Source of the DNA: Cafeteria roenbergensis
Taxonomy: Eukaryota > Sar > Bigyra > Bicosoecida > Cafeteriaceae
Reading direction: 5' to 3'
Length of the DNA stretch: 64,000 nt
Assembly (NCBI GenBank): GCA_008330645.1
Contig: VLTN01000021.1
Coordinates: forward strand, 1 to 64,000
Numbering within the stretch: position 1 is the stretch's first letter; every line of letters begins with the position of its first letter. Positions 21,023 to 32,914 of the stretch are shown piece after piece. A program made the position numbers and the translations under genes. Below the pieces are notes generated by a model. It did no database searches, had not been told where the DNA came from, and saw nothing but the letters and a program-made list of their open reading frames with translations.

Positions 21023-21847
21023 ATGCCGCTCGCCTGCTCTCGTGCGCTGGCCGTTCTGGCGGCGCTCGCTGCCTGGGCAGCCCCAGCTCGGGGCGTGGTG
21101 ATCCGCGACACCCACAACAGTAGCCAAGGGGATCGGGGCGAGGGCCCCGGCGCTCCCGCTCGCCTGGAAGTCACGCACCCTCACGTTGCCGAGTCGGCCG
21201 CGTTTGCGCTGTCCGAGCTCCGCCTGTTGTCCGAGTCTGGAATCTACGAGACCCTCTCGCTGGACAAGATTCACTATGCTGCCAACCAGGTGAGGCCAGT
21301 CGCAGCTGCAACGCTGCGGCGGTGCAGCGAGCGCGCCCGCTGCTACTCGCGCCAACGCCACACACCTTGCTGTCGCTCGCACTTGCGCCACGTCGCAGGT
21401 GGGAGCGTTCCACAACAACACGTACCTCACACTTGAGCTGTCCAGCCCGCACCTTCTTCACGCCACGTCGTCCTTGCACGACGTGATCGTGATGGCCGAC
21501 CTCGAGGACGGCGTTCGCTCCTTCGCCATCGATGAGTTCCCGGTGATGGACGGCGATGCCATCGAGCAGTTTTGGATCCGCAAGGTCATGGAGACGAAGT
21601 GAGCCCTCCCCCTACCCATCCGCACGCCCTGCACTATGGTCCCGAGTCAGGGCACGCTCCGCACTCATCACGCGTTCGGTCCAGCCGCGCCCTTGCCTCT
21701 GCCGTCCGCAGACGCGAGAGAGAGGCGTTGTTCCGCCAGCTTGAAGAGGAGGCCGAGGCCTACGAGGCGCAGCTCGGCAAGATGGCGGCCCAGAGGTCCG
21801 TGTCGGCGCTGGGAGAATTGCACGCTGAGGCCGCGCCAGGGCGGTGA
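21023..21847 (+). CDS. Small secreted cystatin-like protein
   Basis: Three exons, 21023-21289, 21399-21598 and 21712-21847, give 200 residues. Donors are GTGAGG and GTGAGC, acceptors are CAG, and the phases match (0, then 2). The N-terminus is a classical signal peptide (MPLACSRALAVLAALAAWAA, then PARG). Residues about 50-130 read like a cystatin fold: a helix (HVAESAAFALSELRLLSES), then strands with NQVGAFHNNTYLTLELSSPH, which aligns by eye with the QVVAG-NYYLTLEV strand of cystatins. The canonical QxVxG loop is degenerate (NQVGAF), so inhibition of papain-type proteases is only possible, not shown. The C-terminus is a charged helix (REREALFRQLEEEAEAYEAQ). Secretion is well supported; the function is not. 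Confidence 0.72.
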
Positions 21848-22155
21848 TGTTCGAGAGCGGCACTCAATTTTGCGTGCTTGCGCGTCGCGGCAGGGGCGCC
21901 TCCGGGTTGGGCAGCGTGATTGTGTACGTGCGGATAAGGCGCACGCGACCAGCACAGGTGCAGCCGGGACATGAGCAGCAATGCGAACACACGCAAACGG
22001 GCAGTGGCGCTGCAGAATCCGAACGAGCAAATGCGAGGCGGGCCCGGGCGAGCAAGTATCATGTCGTATCGGAAAAGGAAAGCGCGCACGGCGGACACCA
22101 CGGCGCGCGCTGTTCTGGACAGCGCATTGGCCGCCCGGGGCCCAGCTGGCGAAGC
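21848..22155. other. Intergenic between convergent genes
   Basis: This gap lies between the 3' ends of the secreted cystatin-like gene and the histidine-kinase gene. I see nothing in it beyond presumed 3' untranslated sequence. Confidence 0.45.
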
Positions 22156-25100
22156 TCACGCCTCCCGGAGCACGTGTGCCGCAACAGCGGCAAAGAGCTC
22201 CGTTTCGGCCAGCCCAGAGTGCCCGGGTCCCGATCCCATAATTGCCATGACATCGAGGGGGGCCGGCTTGCCTGCGGCGAGGCCCACGTGGGACCGGCTC
22301 AGCTCCTTTGCGGCGGCCACCTCGAAGAGCTTGGCCTTAAGCGCTGCCAGGGAGAAGGGCTTGGCCGCGATGCCTGAGAAGCCGCACTGGCGGTAGCGCT
22401 CCAGGTCCGCCGGGAGGGCGTTGCCAGAGCAGGCGAAGATGGGAGTGGACATGCCGTGCTTCTGGATCAGCGTGCGGGCGACGACGTCGCCGGAGAGGCG
22501 CGGCATCACAATGTCAAGGAAGATGACGTCGTAGCGGTTGGCGCGGGCAGGCGTGGATGGCACGGGCGTGGAGGTGCCAAGAGCCAGCGCACGGTCGCTT
22601 GCCGCGTGCGCACCGCTTGCAGTTGAGCCGGTGGGGCTCAGCGAGCGGGTGTTGCGCGGGACAAAGGACGATGCAGTGGCAGCGGCCACTGGCGTTGGGT
22701 CTTTGCCCGCTGCCGATGGTCCGATGTCGCCTGCCTTTCGAAGGAAGGACTCAACGTAGACCCCGTCCGTGAGGGCGTCCACGGAGCAGCCGAGCCGCCG
22801 CAGCATTCGAGCCGTGATCTCGCGGACCGAGTTGTCGTCGTCCACGAGCAAGACTCGCATCGGCGGCAGCTTGCGGGGGCGAGGGATGGGCTGGCCCATG
22901 ACGAAGGCGGCCGTCGTGGGGTGGTCGGACGAGGAGGCGGTGCTGGACTTGCCTGTCACGTGCTTGTCCGGGGTGGTCGTGGCCCTGCCTCGGATGGGGC
23001 TCGGCCCGCCAGAGGCCGCCGCCACGGCCGCCGCCGCAGAGGCAGCCGCTCGGTGGGTGGGTGGCCTGGCGCTCGTATCTGTCGGAATTGCGTCGCCATG
23101 CGACCGGCCTGCCAGGGCCGCAGCGTCGGCATCCCCGCTCGGGAAGCGGTACCGGGGGCGGCCCTTGGCCACTGTGCTGGGCGTGCTGGTTCCGCTGCTT
23201 CCCATCGTGTCTGCGCCAAACGCGCGGGCCACCGCCGCGCTGGCGGCGCCTGTCACAGGCTGGGTGCCCTGGGCTGGCCTGTCTGAGCGCTCGTCGATGC
23301 TGGTCGCTCCCGGCAGCGGCGGAGGCTGCGCGGCTGCCTTGCCTTGGTTGGCGGCGCAGGATGCGGGGCTGGTCACCGAGCTGTCGGCGTCAGCATCGGA
23401 CCCGGCGCGGGCGGCACGCTGCTTGTCCCGCCGCTGGCGGCGCTTGGCCCTCTCCTCCCGGGTCCGGCCTGAGCGCGCCGCGAGGCGCCGCGACGACTTG
23501 CTCTCCGGGGAAACCGCCCCAGGGGACGCAGTCGGAGCAGTCGTTCCGTCGCTGGCTCTAATATCGACGCCGCCGAGCCGATGGCGCGAGCGCAGCGACC
23601 CGTGGTCGGGGCTCTCGATGCCACCGGGCAGGTTGACCCTTGGCCTCGAGGCAGCAGTGTCCACCTCCGGCGCCGGCCTTGGCTCGGTGACGTCACGGCT
23701 GGAGGAGTGGCGGCCTCGGCTCGCCCGCTTCCGAGTGTCGGCAGGGGGGCAGCCCCCAAGCACCGCCACTGGCGACGCCGAGCCCAGCTCTGCCCCACTG
23801 CTGCTCTGCCTCGACGGGTGGTCCAGCGCCGGGAGCTTGATCTGCCCGGAGCCGGCCGGCAGGCCCACAAGCTGGGGGCTCTGCTGCTGCGACTGGGGGC
23901 CTCGCCCCTGGCGCATGCTGCGGAGCGACGTGCCCGTTGACATGGCCCTGGGAGACTCGGAGAGGTCCAGGGACCGGCCCTGATGGCCGACGCCCCCTCC
24001 AGCAGCGGCCCGGGCTCTCTCGCTCCCCGCGCTGCTTCCGCCGCCGCCGGATGACGCAACCTTGGTGAAGGAGCCGTGGCCCGCCCCTGAGGTGACGGCG
24101 ATTCCCTGCGAGCTGGTGGACAATCTGTGGCGCGCAGCGCCCTCCGAGGCCTCGGACTGGCCCCTGGGGCTGTCTCCCACCGGCAGGGAGGTGGAAGGGC
24201 GCATGTACAGGTGTCGGCTGTTCACGGCGAGGCCCTCTTGCCGGAAGCTGACGCCAGCGCGCGGCGTTCCGCTGAGTCCGTCGCTGTGTCCGTTTGCCGA
24301 CTCTGGCAGCAACGCCTCGTCGGGCACGTCGTCCTGAGCCCGGGGCAGCCGCGACGGCGGGCACACTGGCAAGGCCACCTCGAAGACGGTGACGGGCCTC
24401 CCAGCGCTGCCCGGCCTGCGCGCGGTCTCGGGGATGCCCTCGTACACCACGGTGTGGGCACCGTCGCTCGAGATCCCGGTGGCGCTGGCGACGGCCTGCA
24501 TTGCGTCCCGCTCCGCGTCGAAGAGGCGGATGGTCGCGCCCATCGAGAATGCAAGCCTGGCCGCGATGCCAAGCCCCAGCCCGGTGCTTCTCACGCGAGC
24601 CGCAAAGCTGCCCTTGTCCTTCGCCTCCCGCCCCTTGCTGGCGCCAGAGGGGGACGGTGGGCCGGCAGCCGCGGCAGCCAGCTGCTCGTCCGCCGCAGTC
24701 GGGTCGTCCAACATCGCCATGCCCGCGTCCACGCGCGTGGGCGCTGCTGACGTCCCTCCCACGTCGGCCGTGGTGGCTGCCCGAGAGGCCTGCGCGTTGC
24801 GCGATGCCGCGACGTATGTGGCGTCGTCGTCAGCCTCGTGGTCGCCGGCCGCGTGCCTGGTGGAGCCGACTTCCTCGTCCGAAGCCAAGGCCGGTGCGGA
24901 CTTGCTGGCCGGCTTCCTCGCCTTGCCCTCCCGGGAGGCCTTGCCCGGGTCCTCGTCGGCGCCCGAGGAGTATGGGGCGAAGAGCTCCCGCATCGACTTG
25001 CCGCGCAGACCGTGGCCGGTGTTCACCACTCGGAAGACGACGAACGGCATGGCCCAGCGGCCGTCCGGCGCCTGGAACGGGACCAGGGGGCACGCGTCCG

Positions 25101-25353
25101 CGGCGGGAGGAGCGAGCCACTGTGCCGCGACCTCGGCGTCGCCTGAAACCGCGCTCATCTGCGACCTGCCGTCGCGAGTGGCCGACGGGGGCGGGCGAGG
25201 ATGCCGCGCGTAGACCTTGCCGCCCTTGGGCAGGCGCATGACGTGGAAGCCAAGCTCCTCCGCTGTGGACGACGCCGGGATCACGCCGTCCGCGCTCCCT
25301 TGCGCCGGCGTCAGGGCCTCGCTCGGGTCCGTGGCCACCGCCCCCGCCTCGCT

Positions 25354-25387
<34 letters not shown>

Positions 25388-28300
25388 GGGGGGCTCTTGT
25401 GAGCAGAGCCGCGCAGGCTCGCAGCCACTGAGACTGCGCTGGTCGGCCCCTGGGCCGGCTGGCTTGCCCCGGCCAGCCTGCCTCCAGCTGTCCAGAACCG
25501 CCTGTGCTCCATTCCGTCCTTCTGGTTCGCCACGCCCGCGAAGCGGATGCGGCGCCGCGAGGCTGCCCTCGCGTTGCTCCGCACCGCGTCAGAAGACACA
25601 TCTGGGAAGTGCTGCGCCGCCGAGGCGTCGTCCTTGACGAGGGACACCACGCCATGGCGCCCTCCCCCGGCCCTGCGACCCTGCATGAAGGTCGACGCGT
25701 CAGACTGGCGCGCCTCTGTCGACGTCTCGGATGCAGCAGCGCGCCGGCTCCGGCCGCGCCTCCACCTCGAGGGAACCGGAGACGGTGGGCGGTGCTGCGA
25801 CTCTGGGGGACCAGGGGCCGGCGAGACGCTCGTGCCAGCGCGGCCGTGCTGGCCGACCGACGCAGCGCGACGGCGCTGCACGACGGGGCCGGCCGCAAGG
25901 GTGCTCTCGGGCGCAGTGGGCTGCAGAGGCGGCGACCACAGCCCGGGGTCCACCAGGTCCAGCATGTCGGCTGGGGCGGCCGTGGCGTTGAGCGGGAGGT
26001 CCCCGACCACGCGGAGGGCCGAAGTCCCGAACTTGTCCTCCACAATGCCGGAGCCGATGGACGTCCGCATGCCTGCCCGGAGCACCCCGATGGGGTCACG
26101 CCTTGGCGTGTGGGGAGTACTCGCGGCAGAGGCCGCCGGCAGCGGCAGGTAGCTGACGACGTCAGGGACCTCCCCGGAGCCGTCGACGTCGATGATGCCG
26201 AGCGGGTCAGTGCTGATGTCGTCATCGTCGCCCTCGTCGCTGGAGTCGCTGTCGGACGCAGACGACGCGTCGCTCTTGGAGGACATCGCTTTGACCTGGC
26301 CGGCGTCGGCAGAAGCGGTCCTGAGCCTTCGAGTGCGCCGCCCCGCACGGCGGTCGCTTCCCGGCCCCGAGCTGCTCTCTGTGTGCAGCGGGCCGGCCCT
26401 GCCTCTGGGCCAGCACTGCTTCGCCCTCTCGGCCTCGAGCCTGGCCGCTCGCTTCCGCTCTCGGCGCTGCGCCTTGGTCATCTGCCTGAAGAAGGCCCGA
26501 GGGGCGAACCGCCACTCCAGGGTGGCCGTCACGGTGATGAAGCCCTTCCGGCAGAATTTCGCCGCGTTGCTCAGGCCGTTGTTGAGCACCTGCGAGACTC
26601 GCAAGCCGTCACTGAGGAGGTACTGGGGCACGCCCGCTCCCACGCGCCACTCGACGCGCACAGCCGGGTCTGCCATCGCCGCATGGCGCTCCACGGCCTC
26701 GGAGAGCATGCTGGACACCCGGTTGCCCCGCAGCACGACGGAGAGCCTGCCGCTCTTGAGCTTGGTCAGGTCCAGCAGGTCGGACACCAGCCGCACGGTC
26801 ACCTGGGACGTGGACCGCAGCGTCTCTGCGTCCTTCTTGAGCATGTCGAAGATGCCTTGCAGCGCAGGGTCCTCGAGCGTTTCGGGCGCCGCGCTCTCCA
26901 TCGCATCGGTGATGTAGTCCTCCATAAGCTCGGCCGTGGCGAGCTGCACGTGGGCTGGGTTGCGAACCTGCGGGCGCGAGCACGTTATAGGGCGAGACGG
27001 GCAACGGTTCCAGGTGCTTTTGGGGGGGGGGGAGACGAGCGGCCGAAGCAGCGGGGCCGCACTGCACGGCAGTGGCTCGGCAGAGCAGATGCCGGGGCCC
27101 CGCCCCAGAGGGCAACCCGCTGTCCTGCGTGGGCTGCGATGCGCGAGCTCACCTCGTGCGCTACGTAGCTGAGCGTCTGGCTGTGGGCCTCGTTCGCGGC
27201 GGCTGCGCGCTTCCGAATCGCCTTTCGGCGCGCCTCCTCTGCGCGGATGGCGCCCTCCTGGCGCTCCAAGCACGTGTAGATGGTGGCCATGAGGCCAAGC
27301 CCGACTACGGCCACGAGCAAGAGGCGCAGTGAGAGCGGGAACGACGGCCCGGGGTGGGTTTCCTCCCACCGCTTGGTTGTCGTCATCGTGATGCTCCAGA
27401 ACCGGCCGGCGAATTGAATCACCATCCCCATGTGCAGCGCGGCATTAGTTGGCACCGTGAGGTTCTCCTTCGGCGTGAGGGATGCGTCGCGCAGCCGCTG
27501 AATTTCGTCCGCCAGCCCCCGGCATCGGGCGGCGATTTCGCCGAAGGAGCTCGGCGCGTCTTCCCCCGCCTCCACGACGAAGAGAGTGTTGCCTTCGTCG
27601 CAGATGGGCGAGAAGTGATGCAGGATCGACAAGATGAGGCTGCTCCCGGCGTCTGTGCCGGTGCTAGGCAGAGACAGGCGCGAGCCGCACGGGTTGGCCG
27701 CCTCCAGCTGCTCGCGCGCCCAAGCAAACTGCGGCGCGTCCGTGACGTCTTCCCCTACGGCCTGCAAGTCCTCGCTGACGACTTCTGACCCAAGCTGGGA
27801 GTTGATCAGCGTGGTAAGCGTGACTGGGACGATGCCCCAGCCGAGGAACTGATGCGCTGACGAATTGCCGACCGGCTCGCAGTACGGTGCCAGAATGAGC
27901 TTGCCAGCGGGCGAGATGTCCGAGGAGTAGGCGGCGCCGTAGATTTGGATGGAAGGCAGGCCCGTGGTGGAGATGGAGGTGGGCGCCGTGGCGATTGCAG
28001 CGTTGAGCGCCTTCGCGCGGCGGACCGCCTGCGCCCGACGCGGCTCGGTGTACACGTCCAGCCCCAGCACGCCGGTGGGGGTCGTGTCGGCGATGTTCTT
28101 GTAGTACGCCACGGGCTGCGGGCAGGACGGCGGGCGGGAGGCAGCGGGAGATTGCGGTCGACCCGTGAGCGAGACCCAGGTCACCGAGCAACTGAGGCGC
28201 GTGATGCGATCTCACCTCGTCGGGCGGCCTGGAGCCGGGGGCGATGGAAACCACCTTCCCGTCCTCGTCCCAGCCAGAGATGGACACCTGCGACGCCGGA

Positions 28301-29195
28301 CAACGGGTGCCTGGACACAAGGAGGTCTTGGCCGGCGTGGGGCGGGAGCGGAGCGCGCGTGACGACGACTGGGCCGGCTTTCCCAGGCAACGCGGCCGGT
28401 CGCTCACCTCAGCCCCGTACGCTGCCGACATGGCCGGCAGATCCGCAACGAGACCGGCAAACGTGCTCTCGATAACCGTTGCATAGCTCGTGGCAATGCC
28501 GGCAATCGAAAACTCGGTGGCCGTGCTAGCGACGTAGGCCGACCGGTTGTTGCTGAACCCTTCGCCGCCAAGAACCTGCGAGCGGGCGCCGGCACCAGAC
28601 GCAAGCGCGGTCACTAGCATTTTTGGTCGCGTCCCCTTCCGAGGTCATCAAGCGCGCGGGGCCTGCGCGCGCCGCCCGGGCCACAGCCGGCGACCCCGGC
28701 AGCGACCCGCCGAGCGTGGGGCGCCATTCCAAGCCGGGACAGTTTCTCAAAACGCCGGCCGGGCAGCCCAAGCAAGCAGCTCGCGCCCGGCGAACGCCCC
28801 CTGCCCCCCAGAATGGGCCTGGCGAGCACGGCCGCGGGCCTGGGTCGCTTGCTGTCGCAGGCCAGGCCCGCTCGCCCGCGTCAGCGGGCCAGACGGCCAC
28901 GGCGGAGTCGGCGGGACGAAGGTCCGACCGTCGTGCTGGGCAGGCCCACCAGCTCCCGTCGCGCCCAACTCGCCGCCATCCGTCTCACGCGGAGGCCTGC
29001 TGTAGCCTGCTGGAACGCTGCCAACGTTGCCGCGAAGGACCGATCTGCAATCTTGAAGATGGAGGCTGCGCGAGGCCGGAAGCTTGCCTGCCTTGATGCG
29101 GCGAACTCGGCTGGGTAGAGGGCGGCCATCAAGGCACCCCCGGCCACCATTACCACCGCCACCGCGGCGAGTGGGATGGCTTTCCCCACGACCAT
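22156..29195 (-). CDS. CHASE-domain hybrid histidine kinase
   Basis: Five exons, 29195-28989, 28575-28408, 28287-28216, 28115-27153 and 26967-22156, all in phase 0 with GTGAG donors and CAG acceptors, give about 2073 residues. Residues 1-30 contain an N-terminal membrane segment (AIPLAAVAVVMVAGGALMAA). The extracellular part to about 400 contains a CHASE-like sensor (VAYYKNIADTTPTGVLGLDV). A second membrane segment lies at about 408-432. The HisKA H-box is SYVAHEVRNPAH with the phospho-accepting His at 469. The N-box QVLNNGLSNAAKF is at about 597-608, G1-like NTGHGL at about 1118 and G2 STGLGLGIAARL at about 1265. The C-terminal receiver (about 1838-2015) has the acidic cluster VLLVDDD, the phospho-accepting Asp in VIFLDIVMP (1955) and the conserved Lys in AAKPF (2006). 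It should sense a small extracellular ligand and relay phosphate His to Asp. The G1 box lacks the usual Asp (NTGHG for DxGxG), and about 500 disordered residues split the ATP-binding domain. Confidence 0.9.
25356..25386. repeat. (CAG)n microsatellite, about 10 units
   Basis: A run of cagcagcag sits inside the histidine-kinase coding region and is read on the minus strand as poly-alanine within the disordered insertion between the N and G1 boxes. The trinucleotide period keeps the frame. Confidence 0.95.
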
Positions 29196-29364
29196 GGTCC
29201 CCGACCGAGGCTGCGGGGCGCCCGGTGCCCAGAGTGATCGCGGGCCGGGGGGCTGCGCGGCAGGAGCAACCGCTGCAGAGCTGAAGCAAGCGGCCGTCGA
29301 CACGGGCGCGCCTGAGCGGCACGGCGCCCGGCCGAGACGCGCCGTGGGCGCTCCCCGCCCGCCG

Positions 29365-31384
29365 ATGTGGAGGAGGTACTTGTGCTGGGTGCAGTATCGA
29401 GGCGAGGCGTTTTGCGGGTGGCAGGCCCAGCCGGGGTCGCTGTCCGCGCAAGCGGCGCTGGGCGATGGCCTGGCCCGCGTGTTCGGCAGCGGGGGATTCA
29501 CAAAGCCTGTCGTGGCCTCGCGCACGGACGCGGGCGTGCATGCGGTCGCAAACGTGAGCCCGAGTGACGGGTGACGAAGGAAGGGGAGTGCGTTGGAGTC
29601 GATGCAACGCACGACTGTCCCTGCTTCACTGCGCAGCCCTCCGGCTCTCGATGCCCGCCTCATCCTCCCGCCCCCCTCCCCCCGGGACCACGGAGGCGCA
29701 GGTGGTGCACTTTGATGCCCGCTCCAGAGCAAAGCCAGGTCAGAGCGCCTTGCCTCCCATGAGCGCCCAGCGTGTCGCCGCGGCCCTGAACGCCGTGACG
29801 GCCAGCTCATCTCCGGGCCTCTCTGTGATCGGCGCTGTCGCGGTGCCGCGCGCCGTGTCTGCCCGGTTCGATGCCATCGGGAAGACCTACGTGTACCGCA
29901 TGCTGGCCCCAGTCGTGCCGTTCGGGGGCAAGCCCCAGCGGCCCCCGGCGCTGGCGGATGGCAAGGCATGGTGCCTGCCCGGTCCCGTCAGCGTGCCCGC
30001 GATGCAGGAGGCCGCCGCCGCCCTCCAAGGGCGGCACGACTTCGCCCGCCTCCGCGTGAGCGGCTGCACGGCGCGCACATCGGAACGCACCGTGTTCTCC
30101 TGCTCGCTCCACGCGGCGGCGGAGCCGACGTTTGGCCCGGAATCCTGGGCCGGGGGGGCGGCCGGGCAGGGCTCGCTCCTGCCGTGGGGCATGCCGGGCA
30201 TGGGCGAGGCTGCGGACGCCCTGTGCTTGCCGGGGGAGCGGCTCTCTGTGGGCGCCAGCGGCGGAGGTGCGGCGCTGGTCGCGGGGTCGGTGGCCCGGAT
30301 GGCGCGGCTTGACCGCACGGGGGCGGGACCTGACGCGGCCGGGCTGCTCGCGCGGACCGCGTCGAGGCGGGCGGCGGCAGGCACGACGGTGCAGGGCGGC
30401 TGGGCCTCAGGGGGAGAATTGGTTGACCGACGGCACGCCAGCTGCATGGGGATACCGGCAGAGCTGCAGCCGGGAAGCAGCTCGCACACCACCCCGTCGG
30501 AGCAGCTGGAAGGGCCGTGGCTCGGGCGTGGGGTCGAGTGGGACAGTGAGGCCTGGCTGGGCAGCGCGGGCTGCGGCGGGAGCGGAGGCAGCGGCGACCG
30601 GTCGGGGAGCGACGGCGCCGCGGCGGGCGACGGCTGCTGGGAGGGCGACCCGCTCGAGAGCATGCTGGAGCCGCGGCAGTGGCTGGCGCTGGACCTGGTG
30701 GTCAGCGGGAGCGCGTTCATGTACAAGCAGGTTCGCACCATGGCCGCGGTGGTGGCGAGCGCGGGACTGGTGGGGGCGGGGAGCGTGACGCACCGGCCGG
30801 AGCAGGGCCGGGTGAGCGCCTCGGACGTCCGCTCGCTGCTGGACCCGTCGAGTGGAGTGGCCTTTCAGCCATCCCCTGCGCCCGCGCACGGCCTCTACCT
30901 GCGCCGGGTGCACCTGCCGCCGCTCGACGCGCTCTGCCGCACCGCTGCCGCGGACGACGTTCGCGTGGGAACCGCGCTGCTGCGGCGGCAGCGGGCGGGC
31001 GTGGGCCCGGCCTCGGAGGCGGAGCTGGTGTGGGAGCACCAACGCGCGGCCGAGAGCGCAAGGCGCATCCGGCGCATGGTCTGGGGCGAGGGCGTCGGCC
31101 GCCAGATTGTCGAGGCTGCCGCGCAAGAGGGGCGGCCGGGCGGGCCGCTCGACGGGTCAGCGATGCTGCGCGCGGCAGGGGGCTCCGTGTCCTCGGCACC
31201 TGCAGGCGCGTGTGGGCAGGACTCGGGCTCTGCTGACGCGCTGGCGGCCGCGGCATTGGTGGTGAACCGGCTGCGGGACAAGGTTGAGGCCGCTTCGCCG
31301 GCCAGGGCCGCAGCGCCCCTGGGGATGCCCGTGCAGCTTGTGCTGGAGGCGGACGGGCTGCTGCAGCCCGGGCAGCCGCTTTGA
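29365..31384 (+). CDS. tRNA pseudouridine synthase, TruA/PUS family
   Basis: Two exons, 29365-29553 and 29702-31384, give 623 residues. The donor is GTGAGC, the acceptor is CAG, phase 0. The family isomerises uridine to pseudouridine in tRNA. The N-terminal ferredoxin-like half starts with RYLCWVQYRGEAFCGWQAQP and reaches the active-site motif SRTDAGVHA with the catalytic Asp55, directly before the intron. NVVHFDA spans the splice. The second half has GKTYVYRM, then VSGSAFMYKQVRTMAA and APAHGLYLRRVHLP, as expected. Between these lies an insertion of about 190 residues (30120-30690) of Gly/Ala/Ser-rich sequence, and after GLYLRRV comes an extension of about 165 residues, so it is much longer than bacterial TruA (about 270). 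I chose the ATG at 29365 because upstream ATGs in frame would overlap the start of the divergent histidine-kinase gene. The starts are 169 bp apart. Confidence 0.9.
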
Positions 31385-31614
31385 GGCAACCCCTTGCCGG
31401 CGAGGCGCTGGCTGTGCGCTGCGCGGAGCGAGGAGGCGCCTGCGCGCTGCGAGCAGCAGCCCCCACCCTGCGCGTCGAGATAGTCCGAAGACACGCTCTG
31501 CGGCGCCGGGCTTGTGAGGATGTCGGATGTGTGGGCTAGGTGTTGTCGCGGAACCTTGAAGTAGGCAAGCGCAGTTGGCGGGGGCAGCGGGGGTGCACGC
31601 AATCAAGCAGACGA

Positions 31615-32518
31615 TCAGAACTTGAGGCCGAGCTTGGCCAGCTTGGGGGCGATGACCGCGCGGCAGTAGCCCTGTCCCGGGTTGCGGACGTAGTAGTCCT
31701 GGTGGTACTTCTCGGCCGAGTAGTAGAGGAAGGACGGGTCCGCGCCGATGCCGGCGGTCACTTCAGTGACGATGGGGCTCGAGAAGGAGCCCGAGTCGTT
31801 GAGCTCCTTGATGAGGGCGTTGGCGGTGTCGCGCTCCTCGTCCGAGGCGTAGAACACCGCGCTGCGGTACTGCGTGCCGGTGTCGGCGCCCTGGCGGTTC
31901 AGGGTCGTGGGGTCGTGCGCCTTGAAGAAGACGCGCAGGATGGCCTCGTACGTCGTCACCGCCGGGTCGAACCAAAGCCGAACCACCTCGGCGTGGCCGG
32001 TGGTGCCGCTGCACACCTGCTCGTACGAGGGGTCCTTCGTCTTTCCTCCCGCGTAGCCGGACTCGACCTTCTTGACGCCGGGCGTCTGGCTGAAGACTGC
32101 TTCCACGCACCTGCGACATGGGGGCAAGGCAGTGGGGGAGGGGGGGAGGGCGGGGGGGACACAATGAAAACGGGAGGACGTGCGTCAGAGCCAGTTGCTG
32201 CGCACTCCACGCAGGCCGGCGCGACCGGCTTCGGCGAGCCCCGGGCGGCATTGAGCGAGACCCGCGTTCTCCGTGGAACACCGTGACGGGTCCAGGGAAG
32301 CAGTGGGAGGGCCAGGATGGTGACTAGCGTCGGGGGGCCGTCATCACCTCCTGGCGCAGGTTGCCACGTCGCAAGGCGCGCGAAAACGGACCCTGGCGCC
32401 CAGCACACGCAGCGAGGCCTCACCAGAAGCATCCGGCGCCCAGAACGGCGGAGCGAAGGCCGTCCGTGCTGTCGGAGCCCGCGGCACCTCCCGGTGCGGG
32501 TGCTCCAGCTGCTGCCAT
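31615..32518 (-). CDS. msrA: Peptide methionine-S-sulfoxide reductase
   Basis: Two exons, 32518-32424 and 32110-31615, give 196 residues. The donor is GTGAGG, the acceptor is CAG, and the phase-2 junction restores the active-site motif GCFWCVEAVF across the splice. MsrA reduces methionine-S-sulfoxide in oxidised proteins. The catalytic Cys30 is in GAGCFW. GVKKVESGYAGG, YEQVCSGTTGHAEVVRLWFD, FFKAHDPTT and AEKYHQDYY are the family signature blocks. A C-terminal Cys in GQGYC is a candidate recycling cysteine. The short N-terminus (MAAAGAPAPGGAAGS) shows no clear targeting signal, suggesting the cytosol, but the frame stays open upstream to about 32914 with further ATGs, so a longer form with an Arg-rich leader is possible. 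The length fits the family. Confidence 0.93.
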
Positions 32519-32914
32519 TGAACTAGCGCGTGCTCCCACAGTTGCTGCCGCGGACCACAGGAGAATACCGAGAGGCCGAAGCGCGCGACTGGAGCGCGGG
32601 ACGGCGGATCGGCGAGGGAGAGAACGAGCGAGAAGCTTCTGAGCACGCAAGGCCGTGGTGGCTTGCGAGCGAGACGCGCGGGGTCGGCCGCGCGGGGAGG
32701 GGGGAGAGTGCAGGTTTCTGGTTGCCCGCCGCGCCAGAACTGCCGCTGCCGGCTCTGCTTGTGACGCGCGCGCGCAGGGCTGCCCTGCAGCCCGGCCGTT
32801 CGTCGAAGAACGAGGGCGGCTCGCGCGGTTGCTCTCGCCGCCTTGCTGCTTGCGGCTCAGCGCAACTGGGGGCGCCGACATGCTAGCTTGACAGCCCGAC
32901 GATAAGCGCGTCAC
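32519..32914. other. Intergenic / MsrA 5' leader
   Basis: This lies between the MsrA start and the stop of the upstream DENN gene on the same strand. The MsrA frame remains open through it, so part may be an alternative N-terminal extension. I see no other gene. Confidence 0.45.

Noticed and set aside
22769-27168. Long plus-strand frames opposite the histidine kinase
   Set aside because: They are antisense shadows produced by high GC at third positions. The minus strand carries HisKA, ATP-binding and receiver motifs.
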